Origin: a virus
Direction: 5' to 3' (one strand)
Virus record (IMG/VR): IMGVR_UViG_3300050821_003799
Span: 1-62,847 of that record
Length of the DNA stretch: 62,847 bases
How positions within the stretch are numbered: position 1 is the stretch's first letter; every line of letters starts with the position of its first letter. Under the pieces are notes generated by a model. The model had not been told where the DNA came from, ran no database searches, and worked only from the letters and a program-made list of their open reading frames with translations. Below, piece by piece: positions 13,049 to 20,617 of the stretch. Both the position numbers and the translations under genes were made by a program.

Positions 13049-13408
13049 ATGGCACTTGAGTACAGAGTCTTTTACAGCAACCATGGATACTTTGCGGATC
13101 GCGTGTTTGCGAGCTTTGAGCTTGCTATCGCGCATGCGAAGAATATTCACTTTGACGCGCAAATCTACGAAGTCCCTGCCGGCGAACATCCGTATTCCTC
13201 GAACAACGTAAAACAGGTCGGATCGTGGAGCGTATTCGGCGGAACGCGGGATAACCGAAAGACGGCAAAGCCGTATCCTCCGCTGGTCACTGAAGCGCTT
13301 GCCGATGGTCGCAAGTGGAATGGCTTGGCTTACGTGCACGATGAGCCAGTGGAGGGATGCACGTGTGGATCGTGCAAGGGATACTTCGACGTGCGGAGGT
13401 CGGCATGA
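13049..13408 (+). CDS. hypothetical protein with C-terminal Cys cluster
   Basis: A 119-residue protein. It has a mixed alpha/beta N-terminus (Y-R-V-F-Y-S-N-H-G-Y), a middle resembling a small surface loop, and E-G-C-T-C-G-S-C-K-G-Y near residues 102-112 as a metal-binding end. AAGGAG stands 8 nt before the ATG. No family is recognised. Confidence 0.7.
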   Translation: MALEYRVFYSNHGYFADRVFASFELAIAHAKNIHFDAQIYEVPAGEHPYSSNNVKQVGSWSVFGGTRDNRKTAKPYPPLVTEALADGRKWNGLAYVHDEPVEGCTCGSCKGYFDVRRSA

Positions 13409-13656
13409 TTACGAGACCACTTCCGAAAGCCAAGATCGCGGAGGATATGGGCGCGATGGCTGGATTGCGCCACGCCGAAGTGATGAATGCGAAGATCGCC
13501 GATGGTGCGAGCATTCTGTACGATCCGTGGCAGGATGCTCTTCGCGTCGCCAAGGATGGCGTGCGAAAGTTTGTTGCACTCAAAGACAAAATCGCCTATG
13601 AGCATTGCTTCATGGCCACGTTCCGCGATAACTTCACGCTCGGAGCGGGTAAGTAA
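13405..13656 (+). CDS. small hypothetical protein
   Basis: An 83-residue protein starting in an ATGA overlap and ending in TAATG. It is mostly helical with Ala/Lys/Asp (A-K-I-A-E-D-M-G-A-M-A-G) and one Cys. No family is recognised. Confidence 0.65.
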   Translation: MITRPLPKAKIAEDMGAMAGLRHAEVMNAKIADGASILYDPWQDALRVAKDGVRKFVALKDKIAYEHCFMATFRDNFTLGAGK

Positions 13657-13856
13657 TGCGCTTCGGGTGGCAGTGCGATTCTTGCGGCAAGATCGACGCT
13701 AAACAGCCATGGAATTGTCCCACATGCGGGACGGAGACTTGTGAGCATTGCTTTGATTCTTACGCGCACTGTAAGAAATGCGCGTCGACACTGGATCGAC
13801 TGACCATGATACGCCGTGCTACCGCGCACGGATACGATTTCGATGAGGTAATCTGA
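13656..13856 (+). CDS. multi-CxxC zinc protein
   Basis: A 66-residue protein with four CxxC pairs: C-D-S-C, C-P-T-C, C-E-H-C and C-K-K-C between residues 7 and 42, enough for two zinc ions in a rubredoxin- or RING-like arrangement. The C-terminus is a short basic helix. It is coupled to the previous gene by TAATG. Confidence 0.75.
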   Translation: MRFGWQCDSCGKIDAKQPWNCPTCGTETCEHCFDSYAHCKKCASTLDRLTMIRRATAHGYDFDEVI

Positions 13857-14351
13857 ATGCCCGATAAGCCACCGTCTGATAACTTCATGCGGGCTCTGCT
13901 GGCGCATACTTTCGCTACCGACGTTCCACATGCCGACTCCACGCATATTGCAAAACTGGTAAAGGAATCCGAGTGCCCATGTTGCCGCGGCGCGTCGGTC
14001 CTACAGCCGTGCCAAGAGTGCCACGGGTCAAAACTGGCAAGCGTCGCCTATGACACGCTGCGAGTCCATTACAAATCGCTCCAGGAGTACTGCGAGAACG
14101 TAAAGAACGCCCTACGCGATGCGCTCGATGTGGTTGAGATATCGGGCGAATGGCTACGACGGGCGGAGGGTAACGCGGGCGATCCGACCAATGAAGACGC
14201 GGCTAAGGTCTGCGATGAAGTAGTAGCCTATGCGCGCGGGCTCGGCGTCAGACGCAATTGTCCCGGTAAAGATGCGACGTGCCCGTGTCAGGATGGCGAT
14301 GCCTGCCACTACGAGGGGCCGGACGCTTGGCCGATACCACCGACTTTGTAG
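13857..14351 (+). CDS. Cys-rich protein with DnaJ-like zinc knuckle
   Basis: A 164-residue protein. C-P-C-C-R-G-A then C-Q-E-C-H-G-S (about 40-57) resembles the CxxCxGxG zinc region of DnaJ. A helical middle (residues 60-115) follows, and a second Cys cluster, N-C-P-G-K-D-A-T-C-P-C, lies near the end. The function is unknown. Confidence 0.65.
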   Translation: MPDKPPSDNFMRALLAHTFATDVPHADSTHIAKLVKESECPCCRGASVLQPCQECHGSKLASVAYDTLRVHYKSLQEYCENVKNALRDALDVVEISGEWLRRAEGNAGDPTNEDAAKVCDEVVAYARGLGVRRNCPGKDATCPCQDGDACHYEGPDAWPIPPTL

Positions 14352-14354
14352 GTG

Positions 14355-14413
14355 TGTGCTCACCTGCTAACCGGCCTGACCTCGGGGGAGGCGGGCCGGG
14401 TTAAATTCGCACA
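14355..14413 (+). ncRNA. candidate structured 5' leader
   Basis: TGTGC (14355) pairs with GCACA (14409), enclosing TAACCGGCC (14368) that pairs with GGCCGGGTTA (14394) apart from one bulged G. The loop holds a further GACCTC/GGGGGAGG region. The element stops 8 nt before the GAGGAGGGG ribosome binding site of the next gene, so it could act as an attenuator or ligand-sensing leader. Confidence 0.5.
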
Positions 14414-14426
14414 TGAGGAGGGGAAA

Positions 14427-14690
14427 ATGACGTTGCACTTACTTACACTCGTGGATGGGACACCGCACGAGTACACCGATACGTTTGTGGTTGAATTTGA
14501 CCCGACTGTACATCGCGAGGATGGAACCTATGACGGTGGTTTGCTGCGTGTGACTCGTGATCCATCGCAAGCCCGTCAGTTTGCCAATTTCGAGGAACTC
14601 GCGCGGTACTGGCAGCAAGACTACGGCTTGCGCGCGGACGGGGAACCCAATCGCCCGCTAACGGCTTTCAACGTGGAGGTCGCGCCGTGA
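14427..14690 (+). CDS. hypothetical beta-rich protein
   Basis: An 87-residue protein with strands around L-H-L-L-T-L-V-D-G, F-V-V-E-F-D-P-T and L-L-R-V-T-R-D, and a helical end. A strong GAGGAGG precedes the ATG. No family is recognised. Confidence 0.7.
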   Translation: MTLHLLTLVDGTPHEYTDTFVVEFDPTVHREDGTYDGGLLRVTRDPSQARQFANFEELARYWQQDYGLRADGEPNRPLTAFNVEVAP

Positions 14691-14815
14691 TTCCCACCGA
14701 ACCAGTAGCTTACGCGCTCGCGCTCATCATCGCGGGCATACTCGCTTGGGCTGTCCGCGAAAACCGCAGGGATCGCAGACGCGCTCACGTGCTCAAGAGG
14801 ATTCTGGGAGCCTGA
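14687..14815 (+). CDS. 42-residue single-membrane-segment protein
   Basis: It starts at GTG in a GTGA overlap. One hydrophobic helix (about residues 7-23) is followed by a very basic tail (R-E-N-R-R-D-R-R-R-A-H), predicting an N-out, C-in membrane peptide. The function is unknown. Confidence 0.55.
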   Translation: MIPTEPVAYALALIIAGILAWAVRENRRDRRRAHVLKRILGA

Positions 14816-14821
14816 GCCTGA

Positions 14822-14986
14822 ATGCTGTCCCCTACGATTTACCACAAAGAACCCTGTCCGGACTGCGGAAAGCATTCGGTCGAATTAATCCGCTCGGGCT
14901 TGCCTAACGGTATATCCCGCTGGCTGTGCCGTAAATGTGGCTGGACCCAACGTATTGCAATATGGGAGCTATCGCATGGCCGCTAA
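14822..14986 (+). CDS. 54-residue zinc-ribbon protein
   Basis: C-P-D-C-G-K at residues 12-17 and C-R-K-C-G-W near 36-41 form a classic two-CxxC zinc ribbon. It ends 11 bases inside the integrase gene. It may bind DNA or protein; the function is unknown. Confidence 0.7.
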   Translation: MLSPTIYHKEPCPDCGKHSVELIRSGLPNGISRWLCRKCGWTQRIAIWELSHGR

Positions 14987-15953
14987 ACCGTTAGAAATAC
15001 TACACTCGCGCCTGCCCGTGCCTCAGAGCGACCTGCAAACGCTCGCGGACCTGGCCGTCCTGAGCCTCAACAGCCCGAGCAGCCGGCGGAATTATGCGCG
15101 ATGCATCCGGCTCTTTTTGGCCTCAGGAGCCTCTATAACGCGTTCCGGCATCCAGGGGTATCTCAACAGCCTCCGGCTCACTGGAGGCGGCGCAGTGACC
15201 CTCAATGTCACACTGGCGGCTATTCGGCTGCTTGCCCGCGAAGCGGAGGCGCGATCCCTGCTCAGCCTCGCGGAAATGGCCGCGATCGAGCGAATCAAGG
15301 GCGTACCCATCCGGGGAACACGCACCGGCAACTGGCTGGACCTAGAAGGAGTTAAGGCTCTAATAGATACAGCTAAACTGGGGATGGATGGTGTCCGCAA
15401 TGCCGCGCTGATCGCCTGCATGGTCGGCTGTGGTCTGAGACGCGCGGAGGTCTGCGCCTTGACTTGGGATCAGTGGCAGATGCGGGAGGGGCGATGGTGT
15501 TTCATTGACTTATGCGGCAAAGGCGGCAGGATTCGCACAGTGCCAGCCCCGCGCTGGGTAGCTGATTACGTGGAGGCGTGGCACGAACTGACCCAGGATC
15601 GCAGGCTATTCGCGCTCACCCCGCAATCCGCGTTCCTGATCGTGCGCGATACCGCTCGAGGCGCTGGGCTGGGACCGCTGGCTCCCCACGACCTGAGGCG
15701 CACCTGCTCAAAACTGATGAGATCAGGGGGGGCTTCGATTGAGCAGATATCTAGGATATTAGGACACGTGAATATCGCGACCACGGAACGCTATCTCGGA
15801 ACTGACCTTGAGCTTCGAGAAGGGCTCGCCGCCGTTGACTATATACGACTGGATGATTTACAATGTAGATCATATGGTAACGATATCCGCTACGACTCTA
15901 AGATACCGGAAAATCAGCGAAGAGGTGCGAGCGAAACTGGGCGGCAAGTGTAA
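14976..15953 (+). CDS. int: tyrosine recombinase (integrase)
   Basis: A 325-residue phage integrase. A SAM-like core-binding domain (about 15-100) is followed by the catalytic domain with R155 (G-L-R-R-A-E-V), K182 (G-K-G-G-R-I-R), H238-x-x-R241 (H-D-L-R-R), H264 (L-G-H-V-N-I-A-T-T) and the nucleophile Y273. It would integrate the phage at an att site, showing a temperate life style. The tail of about 52 residues after Y273 is long and overlaps the HNH gene by 80 bases. The start at ATG 14976 is preferred to one 39 bases upstream. No duplicated att core could be found in the window. Confidence 0.93.
   Translation: MAAKPLEILHSRLPVPQSDLQTLADLAVLSLNSPSSRRNYARCIRLFLASGASITRSGIQGYLNSLRLTGGGAVTLNVTLAAIRLLAREAEARSLLSLAEMAAIERIKGVPIRGTRTGNWLDLEGVKALIDTAKLGMDGVRNAALIACMVGCGLRRAEVCALTWDQWQMREGRWCFIDLCGKGGRIRTVPAPRWVADYVEAWHELTQDRRLFALTPQSAFLIVRDTARGAGLGPLAPHDLRRTCSKLMRSGGASIEQISRILGHVNIATTERYLGTDLELREGLAAVDYIRLDDLQCRSYGNDIRYDSKIPENQRRGASETGRQV
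15835..15864 (+). promoter_or_regulatory. promoter inside the integrase gene
   Basis: TTGACT, an 18-bp spacer and TACAAT, ending 9 bases before the ATG of the HNH gene. It would give a leaderless or nearly leaderless HNH transcript that is independent of the integrase. Confidence 0.6.
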
Positions 15954-16683
15954 GCGATGCGGCTTCTCAGACAAGCGTGCACTACAGTTCGATCACATAG
16001 AAGGAATTGGCAGCAAACGTCCCACAGGATGGGCCTATTTCAAGGACATACAAGAAGGCGCCAGGGCTGGGAAGATTCAGCTGTTATGTGCCAATTGCAA
16101 TCAAATCAAGCGTCACGAAGTTGGGGCTCGCGAACTTGGAGGAAAAATTACATGGAGGGACCGCGAACAAACAGAACAGCGGTTCACTCTGATGCTGGCA
16201 AAGCTTGTGGAGGCTGGTTTTATAGCCCCCAAAAATCGAAGGAATGCAAAACGATGCACCTCGAATACTATTGCTCCCATTGCGCAGTCGGTATTGAAGA
16301 TTGTCGGCTTCGGACTCACGGGAGCCGAAATGGCTTTTGCGCTTAGATCGTTCGGATGGGACTTCGGTAGTGGCAAGAAAAGTTATGCTATGGGCTCCAT
16401 GATCTGTCGAACTGCCATGGTTAGAAGGCCTGACATTTTTACGCTCCAAGATCATCGCTTCGATTTAGTTCCGGGCGCAAGAGACCTTCTCTCTGATCAG
16501 GTTACATGCCTGAAATGCGGACACAAGTGGATTCCTAACAAGCTTCCGCCCCGTTCTTGCGCCAGTTGCAAGAGAGATTGGCGGAAAAGAGATCCACGTA
16601 AGCCGTGGAAGAGAGTCTCTCGGGTGCTGCCTCCCCTCGAACTGCGCGAGGGCAAAGCGGCGGGGGATTACATTAAGTTTTAA
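15874..16683 (+). CDS. HNH endonuclease (probable homing type)
   Basis: A 269-residue protein. C-K-R-C-G-F, then L-Q-F-D-H-I-E-G and L-L-C-A-N-C-N-Q-I-K form the zinc-bound HNH core (about residues 25-85). The middle is basic and helical, and the end carries C-L-K-C-G-H-K-W and C-A-S-C-K-R-D, a zinc ribbon that could contact DNA. The ATG at 15874 is chosen because a promoter ends 9 bases before it. It starts inside the integrase 3' end, as expected for a mobile endonuclease gene. Confidence 0.82.
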   Translation: MVTISATTLRYRKISEEVRAKLGGKCKRCGFSDKRALQFDHIEGIGSKRPTGWAYFKDIQEGARAGKIQLLCANCNQIKRHEVGARELGGKITWRDREQTEQRFTLMLAKLVEAGFIAPKNRRNAKRCTSNTIAPIAQSVLKIVGFGLTGAEMAFALRSFGWDFGSGKKSYAMGSMICRTAMVRRPDIFTLQDHRFDLVPGARDLLSDQVTCLKCGHKWIPNKLPPRSCASCKRDWRKRDPRKPWKRVSRVLPPLELREGKAAGDYIKF

Positions 16684-16685
16684 GT

Positions 16686-16715
16686 TTGACACCGGCACGG
16701 TTTCACCTGTAAACT
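16686..16715 (+). promoter_or_regulatory. promoter with internal TTTCACCT box
   Basis: TTGACA, an 18-bp spacer and TAAACT, with TTTCACCT at 16701-16708 in the spacer. The -10 ends 8 bases before the ATG at 16724, predicting a leaderless mRNA for the regulator. Confidence 0.7.
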
Positions 16716-16723
16716 CATGAGAC

Positions 16724-16954
16724 ATGGCAACTCCCACAGCCGTGGAACGCAAACCGCTCTCACCTCCCGAGCAGCGCATCAAGAATTGGCTAGCCAAGAA
16801 TTACGGCGTGCTCACCCGCGTATCGAAAGAACTGGGCCTCTCCATCGCATTCGTGCAGCGCGTGGCCTACAATCGTGGGGCTCGCTCGCGCGGGCTCAAG
16901 GTCGAACGGAGACTGCTGGAGTTAGGTGCTCCTTTGATCCAAAGATTGAAATGA
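16724..16954 (+). CDS. small helix-turn-helix regulator
   Basis: A 76-residue basic protein: I-K-N-W-L-A-K-N-Y-G-V-L-T-R-V-S-K-E-L-G-L then S-I-A-F-V-Q-R-V-A-Y fits a helix-turn-helix with the recognition helix at about 40-52. Being next to the integrase with its own promoter, it may control lysogeny or excision. Confidence 0.65.
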   Translation: MATPTAVERKPLSPPEQRIKNWLAKNYGVLTRVSKELGLSIAFVQRVAYNRGARSRGLKVERRLLELGAPLIQRLK

Positions 16955-16962
16955 GGTGATGC

Positions 16963-17133
16963 GTGCCGAAGTTTTTGATCGACAAACTCAAGTCCGAGTA
17001 CGGGGCCGACAGTAAGATTCCGTATAAGGTGGCAAACTCCATCGGGGCGATGAGAGGCAGCAAAGAAACCGCTCTAGGCAAGCGCATGGAGAAGAAGCAC
17101 GCAGCCGATATGAAGAAGAAACGCGCTAAATGA
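16963..17133 (+). CDS. 56-residue Lys-rich conserved phage protein
   Basis: It begins at GTG after GAGGTGAT. F-L-I-D-K-L-K-S-E-Y-G, then P-Y-K-V-A-N-S-I-G-A-M-R-G, and a K-K-H-A-A-D-M-K-K-K tail recall small basic proteins seen in many phage head or packaging regions. It could bind DNA. Its stop overlaps the next start (ATGA). Confidence 0.6.
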   Translation: MPKFLIDKLKSEYGADSKIPYKVANSIGAMRGSKETALGKRMEKKHAADMKKKRAK

Positions 17134-17330
17134 TCGGCGTCCCCGAATACTGCCCGTGCGGAGGGAAGCGCCAGGGCATATCCGAAGGCATCGGCTACTT
17201 CGAGTGCGGCAATCAGTGCGTGCAGAAGAATCATCAAGAGTGGTACTGGAAAGCGACGTGTACAGCATCGAATGAAACTAAACTTCAAGCCACTCAGCAA
17301 CCCGCTCCTGCTGATCTCGGACGCGCCTGA
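17130..17330 (+). CDS. small Cys-rich protein
   Basis: A 66-residue protein with Y-C-P-C-G-G, F-E-C-G-N-Q-C and a further Cys, suiting a zinc ribbon. The last 20 residues overlap the glycosyltransferase start by 59 bases in another frame, unusual in this genome. The function is unknown. Confidence 0.6.
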   Translation: MIGVPEYCPCGGKRQGISEGIGYFECGNQCVQKNHQEWYWKATCTASNETKLQATQQPAPADLGRA

Positions 17331-18456
17331 GCAACTCACCGGACTCGCCCGCGTTGGCCGCGATCTGGCTACGCTTGCTTGCACGATGCCTGAATTTCGC
17401 GTTGGCTACTTGGGCATGGGTGGTTACGGTCGGCGGAAATTCCCCTTTGCTCAATATCACTTCCCGCAATCGACGGCGTGGGGTTCGGACTACATCCAAT
17501 CGGTCTGGCACGACTTCGCAGGCAAAGAAGACGGCGTCATCATGAGCCTGTGGGACGCGAGCCGCATGCTATGGTTCGGCCAGCCCCAGGCCTTGCGTGC
17601 GGACTTAGCGAAGTTCCTCGGCCCTGGACGCAACTTCGCGAAATGGGGCTACTTCCCCGTCGATAGCACGGGGCCGGATGAGAACGGCCTATCGAGCGAG
17701 CCACGCGCGGCGGTTACGGGTTATGATCGCGTGCTCGCTGCCTCAGAGTGGGGCAAGAACGTACTGGTGGCGAGCGGACGTAGAGACGCCGACTGGATAC
17801 CGCACGGGATCTGGATGGATAAGTTCCATCCCGTCGAAAACGCACGGCAATTGCTCGGATGGCACGACGGCCAAATCATCGTAGGCTGCAATATGGCGAA
17901 CCAGCCGCGCAAGGACTGGGCCGTAGCGTTCGAGACGGCGGCAATCCTTAAGGCGCAGCATGGTAATCGCTTTAAGTTCTGGGCGCATACCGACGAGTTG
18001 GTGCGCTATTGGACGTTCTATACGCTCGCTGCCGATTACGGCGTCAGCGACTGCACCGAGATCACCACTGAATTGAGCGATGAGCAGCTTGCGCTGCGAT
18101 ATTCCGCTTGCGATTGTACGATGCTACCGACCGCGGGGGAAGGATTCGGCTTCCCCATAGCTGAATCGATGGCATGCGGGGTGGGTTGCGTCGTGACCGA
18201 TTACGCAGCCGGCCAAGAGTTAGTCCCGGAAGAATTACGTGTCCCTCCCGTGACGTATAAGGTCGATACGCTGTTCAACGTGCGACGTGCCGTGCTGAGT
18301 GGGTGGGGATTCGCTTCGCGAGTCCAGCAGCAGATTGAGCGGGCTCAGGAAGATATTCAAGGTGAGCGCGAACGGATGGTGGAACTGACGCGGCATCTTG
18401 ACTGGAACAACCTGAAGCATGTTTGGATGCGATGGCTAAGGGAAGGAGTGCGATGA
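17272..18456 (+). CDS. GT4-type glycosyltransferase
   Basis: A 394-residue protein of the GT-B fold. The C-terminal half has G-C-N-M-A-N-Q-P-R-K-D and the nucleotide-sugar-binding signature G-E-G-F-G-F-P-I-A-E-S-M-A-C-G, followed by V-V-T-D-Y. It would move a sugar from a nucleotide donor to an unknown acceptor. There is no membrane segment, so it is cytoplasmic. It is the first gene of the glycosylation island. Confidence 0.85.
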   Translation: MKLNFKPLSNPLLLISDAPEQLTGLARVGRDLATLACTMPEFRVGYLGMGGYGRRKFPFAQYHFPQSTAWGSDYIQSVWHDFAGKEDGVIMSLWDASRMLWFGQPQALRADLAKFLGPGRNFAKWGYFPVDSTGPDENGLSSEPRAAVTGYDRVLAASEWGKNVLVASGRRDADWIPHGIWMDKFHPVENARQLLGWHDGQIIVGCNMANQPRKDWAVAFETAAILKAQHGNRFKFWAHTDELVRYWTFYTLAADYGVSDCTEITTELSDEQLALRYSACDCTMLPTAGEGFGFPIAESMACGVGCVVTDYAAGQELVPEELRVPPVTYKVDTLFNVRRAVLSGWGFASRVQQQIERAQEDIQGERERMVELTRHLDWNNLKHVWMRWLREGVR

Positions 18457-18620
18457 GATTACTGGGAGACTTAATAATCGCGACAGTGACTGTACTTTGT
18501 CTATTTGTGATTGCCTCCGAAATACAGAATGTGTGGAATCGTCTTTGCGACATAGAGGCTCATCTCGGGATGCCCCACGGGAAGGACGGGTCGTATTCGT
18601 GCCGAGCAGAGCATAAATGA
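18453..18620 (+). CDS. 55-residue membrane protein
   Basis: One hydrophobic helix (about 5-24, L-I-I-A-T-V-T-V-L-C-L-F-V-I) and a short soluble tail. ATGA overlaps at both ends tie it to the glycosyltransferase operon, where it might anchor or scaffold enzymes. Confidence 0.6.
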   Translation: MRLLGDLIIATVTVLCLFVIASEIQNVWNRLCDIEAHLGMPHGKDGSYSCRAEHK

Positions 18621-19300
18621 ACGCCTATATCGTTTCCGTCCGGTGTGGGGGGCTTGGGTTTGAGTGCGGGCATAAGGTCAAGTACTACGACAACAGCCGC
18701 AACGAAATGACGCCATGCGAAGCGTATCAAGGCCTGCTGGATGTTTGCCATGAGCCAATAATTGTCTATGGGCATGACGACGTAAGTATCCACGATCCCG
18801 ACTGGCTCTCTCGCGTGCTCACGGTGTTCAGTAACCCAAATGTGGTCGTAGTCGGCCTAGGCGGTGCGATTTCGCTGGGCCATCCTGATCTCTACAAAAA
18901 GCCGTACAAGTTGCAGGACATGGCACGCGGCGGATACGTGAGCAACCAGACCGACTGGGCAACGCACGGCGGTCGTGAGCGCGGCATGAAGCGCGTTGCG
19001 GTGGTCGATGCTTTCTTTATGGCTGTGAGGCGCGATTGGCTGGTGAGTATTGGGGGATGGCCCGTGAAGCATCTCAGCCACCATTGCCTTGATTTGTGGA
19101 TCTGCTGTGAGGCCGCGCGACACAGCAAGGAAGTGTGGATGGTCGGTGCGGAGTGTACGCACCATGGAGGGGGGACCAGCACCAAGCCGATCTATGCTGA
19201 GGCGAAGTGGTTGCAAGGTGGGACGCTCGAAAGCGATCACCAAGAGCCGCATCGCTGGCTGTACGAGAATTACAGGGACGTGCTTCCGATTCGAGTATGA
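18617..19300 (+). CDS. GT2-like glycosyltransferase
   Basis: A 227-residue GT-A-type protein. I-I-V-Y-G-H-D-D-V-S-I-H-D-P-D-W-L (about 48-64) holds the Asp cluster where the metal and nucleotide sugar bind, and D-A-F-F-M-A-V-R-R-D-W then G-G-W-P (about 133-150) is the acceptor-side helix and loop of this family. H-H-C-L-D-L follows. There is no membrane segment. Confidence 0.7.
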   Translation: MNAYIVSVRCGGLGFECGHKVKYYDNSRNEMTPCEAYQGLLDVCHEPIIVYGHDDVSIHDPDWLSRVLTVFSNPNVVVVGLGGAISLGHPDLYKKPYKLQDMARGGYVSNQTDWATHGGRERGMKRVAVVDAFFMAVRRDWLVSIGGWPVKHLSHHCLDLWICCEAARHSKEVWMVGAECTHHGGGTSTKPIYAEAKWLQGGTLESDHQEPHRWLYENYRDVLPIRV

Positions 19301-19998
19301 CCAACATCATCATTCTAGTTAAAGACCGAATAAGGCTCACGGAACAGTGCTTACGCACTCTGTATGCCTACACGCCACGGAAAGAGTTTACTCTGACGGT
19401 CTGCAACGACAGCAGCAACTCTGCGACGAATCGATTACTGGAAGGCTACGTTCATCAACAAGATCAAATCGTGCATTTCCTTCGGCCTGTCGGCATTGTC
19501 GGATTCCTCCGCAACGTCGGCATCTGGACCAGTGAGAGAGTGTTCGGGCGCGGGGATTACATCTGCGCTTGCGACAACGATTTAGTTTTTCTACCGAACT
19601 GGCTGGAGACGATGACGCGAGCGAAAGAAACGCCGTGGTCTGAGCGCGAGGACAGCGGAACCTATTCGGTGCTGGGCGGCTACCGTCATCCGTTCCACGG
19701 CATCAACCACGTCACCCACGGAGAACGATTGCGGATCGAAGAGACCGACGCGGTAGCGGGCTACATGCACTTCATGACGTGGGCGACGTGGGATAAATTC
19801 GGCCCCTATGACGCGCACGCGAAGGGCGTCTGCCAGTCTGAGGACCACGCCCTGTGCCAGAAGATCATTGCGAATCGCGGACACGTCGGGTACGTTGATC
19901 CGCCCTGTATTGTGAATTGCGGCATCACTAATTCCGAGGGCAAGCCAGCGGTCGGCAGTGAATCGTTTCCGAGAGTGCCGGGCATCGTCTATGAGTAA
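19297..19998 (+). CDS. GT2 family glycosyltransferase
   Basis: A 233-residue protein: I-I-I-L-V-K-D-R then T-L-T-V-C-N-D-S-S, and Y-I-C-A-C-D-N-D-L-V-F as the DxD-like site (about 84-94), all typical of GT-A enzymes. The C-terminal W-D-K-F-G-P-Y and S-E-D-H-A-L segment is the usual catalytic-base region. The start is ATGA-coupled to the previous gene. Confidence 0.8.
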   Translation: MTNIIILVKDRIRLTEQCLRTLYAYTPRKEFTLTVCNDSSNSATNRLLEGYVHQQDQIVHFLRPVGIVGFLRNVGIWTSERVFGRGDYICACDNDLVFLPNWLETMTRAKETPWSEREDSGTYSVLGGYRHPFHGINHVTHGERLRIEETDAVAGYMHFMTWATWDKFGPYDAHAKGVCQSEDHALCQKIIANRGHVGYVDPPCIVNCGITNSEGKPAVGSESFPRVPGIVYE

Positions 19999-20617
19999 AC
20001 CGGTAGCCGTTATCGTGCCCAGCCTGTGCCCCGACGACACCGTGAAGGGCTACGAGACGCGCTGCCTCAAGCAGCTCGCGGAGAATACCGACCCATCGCT
20101 CTATAACCTCATGCTGATGGAGGGAACGCGCAGCTACCCCGAGAAGGTGAACCATGCGGCGCGGCAGACGGTCAGTGATTGGATCTGCATCCTGAGTAAT
20201 GACGTATTTGTGAGCCCTGATTGGCTGGAGATACTGATTGAAGTGCATCGCGAAACGGAACGATGTGGCGTGCTTTCTCCAATGGAGCCCTCAGGAGATA
20301 ATCGGCTCCTGCCTCATCTTACGAGGGATGACCATTGGTGGGCCTGCGTGCTCATGAAGCGGTCGCTGTTCGAGTTTATGGGAGGTTTAGATGAAACGCT
20401 ACCTCTCGTTTACCATGACCAAAATTTCTCCATACGAATCAAGCGCGACTTGCGACTCGACACCTGCCGCACTGGAGCGGTGGTCGTCGAGCACGTGGGG
20501 TCTGCTACTCGCAGTCGAGTCGGGACGATGGATGATGAATGGGAACGCACCGAGATGGTCAAGCGTTACGGCGCGGCGGAATTGCACGAATGGGTGAGGC
20601 TGCACAAATGCGCGTAG
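19991..20617 (+). CDS. GT2 family glycosyltransferase
   Basis: A 208-residue protein with W-I-C-I-L-S-N-D-V-F-V-S-P-D-W-L (DxD-like site near residue 65), S-L-F-E-F-M-G-G-L-D-E and Y-H-D-Q-N-F, the GT-A acceptor and base region. It overlaps the previous gene by 8 bases and the next by 10. Confidence 0.8.
   Translation: MSKPVAVIVPSLCPDDTVKGYETRCLKQLAENTDPSLYNLMLMEGTRSYPEKVNHAARQTVSDWICILSNDVFVSPDWLEILIEVHRETERCGVLSPMEPSGDNRLLPHLTRDDHWWACVLMKRSLFEFMGGLDETLPLVYHDQNFSIRIKRDLRLDTCRTGAVVVEHVGSATRSRVGTMDDEWERTEMVKRYGAAELHEWVRLHKCA

Noticed and set aside
14976-15953. attP core next to the integrase
   Set aside because: I looked for repeated or palindromic core-like words on both sides and found none I could support without the bacterial att site.
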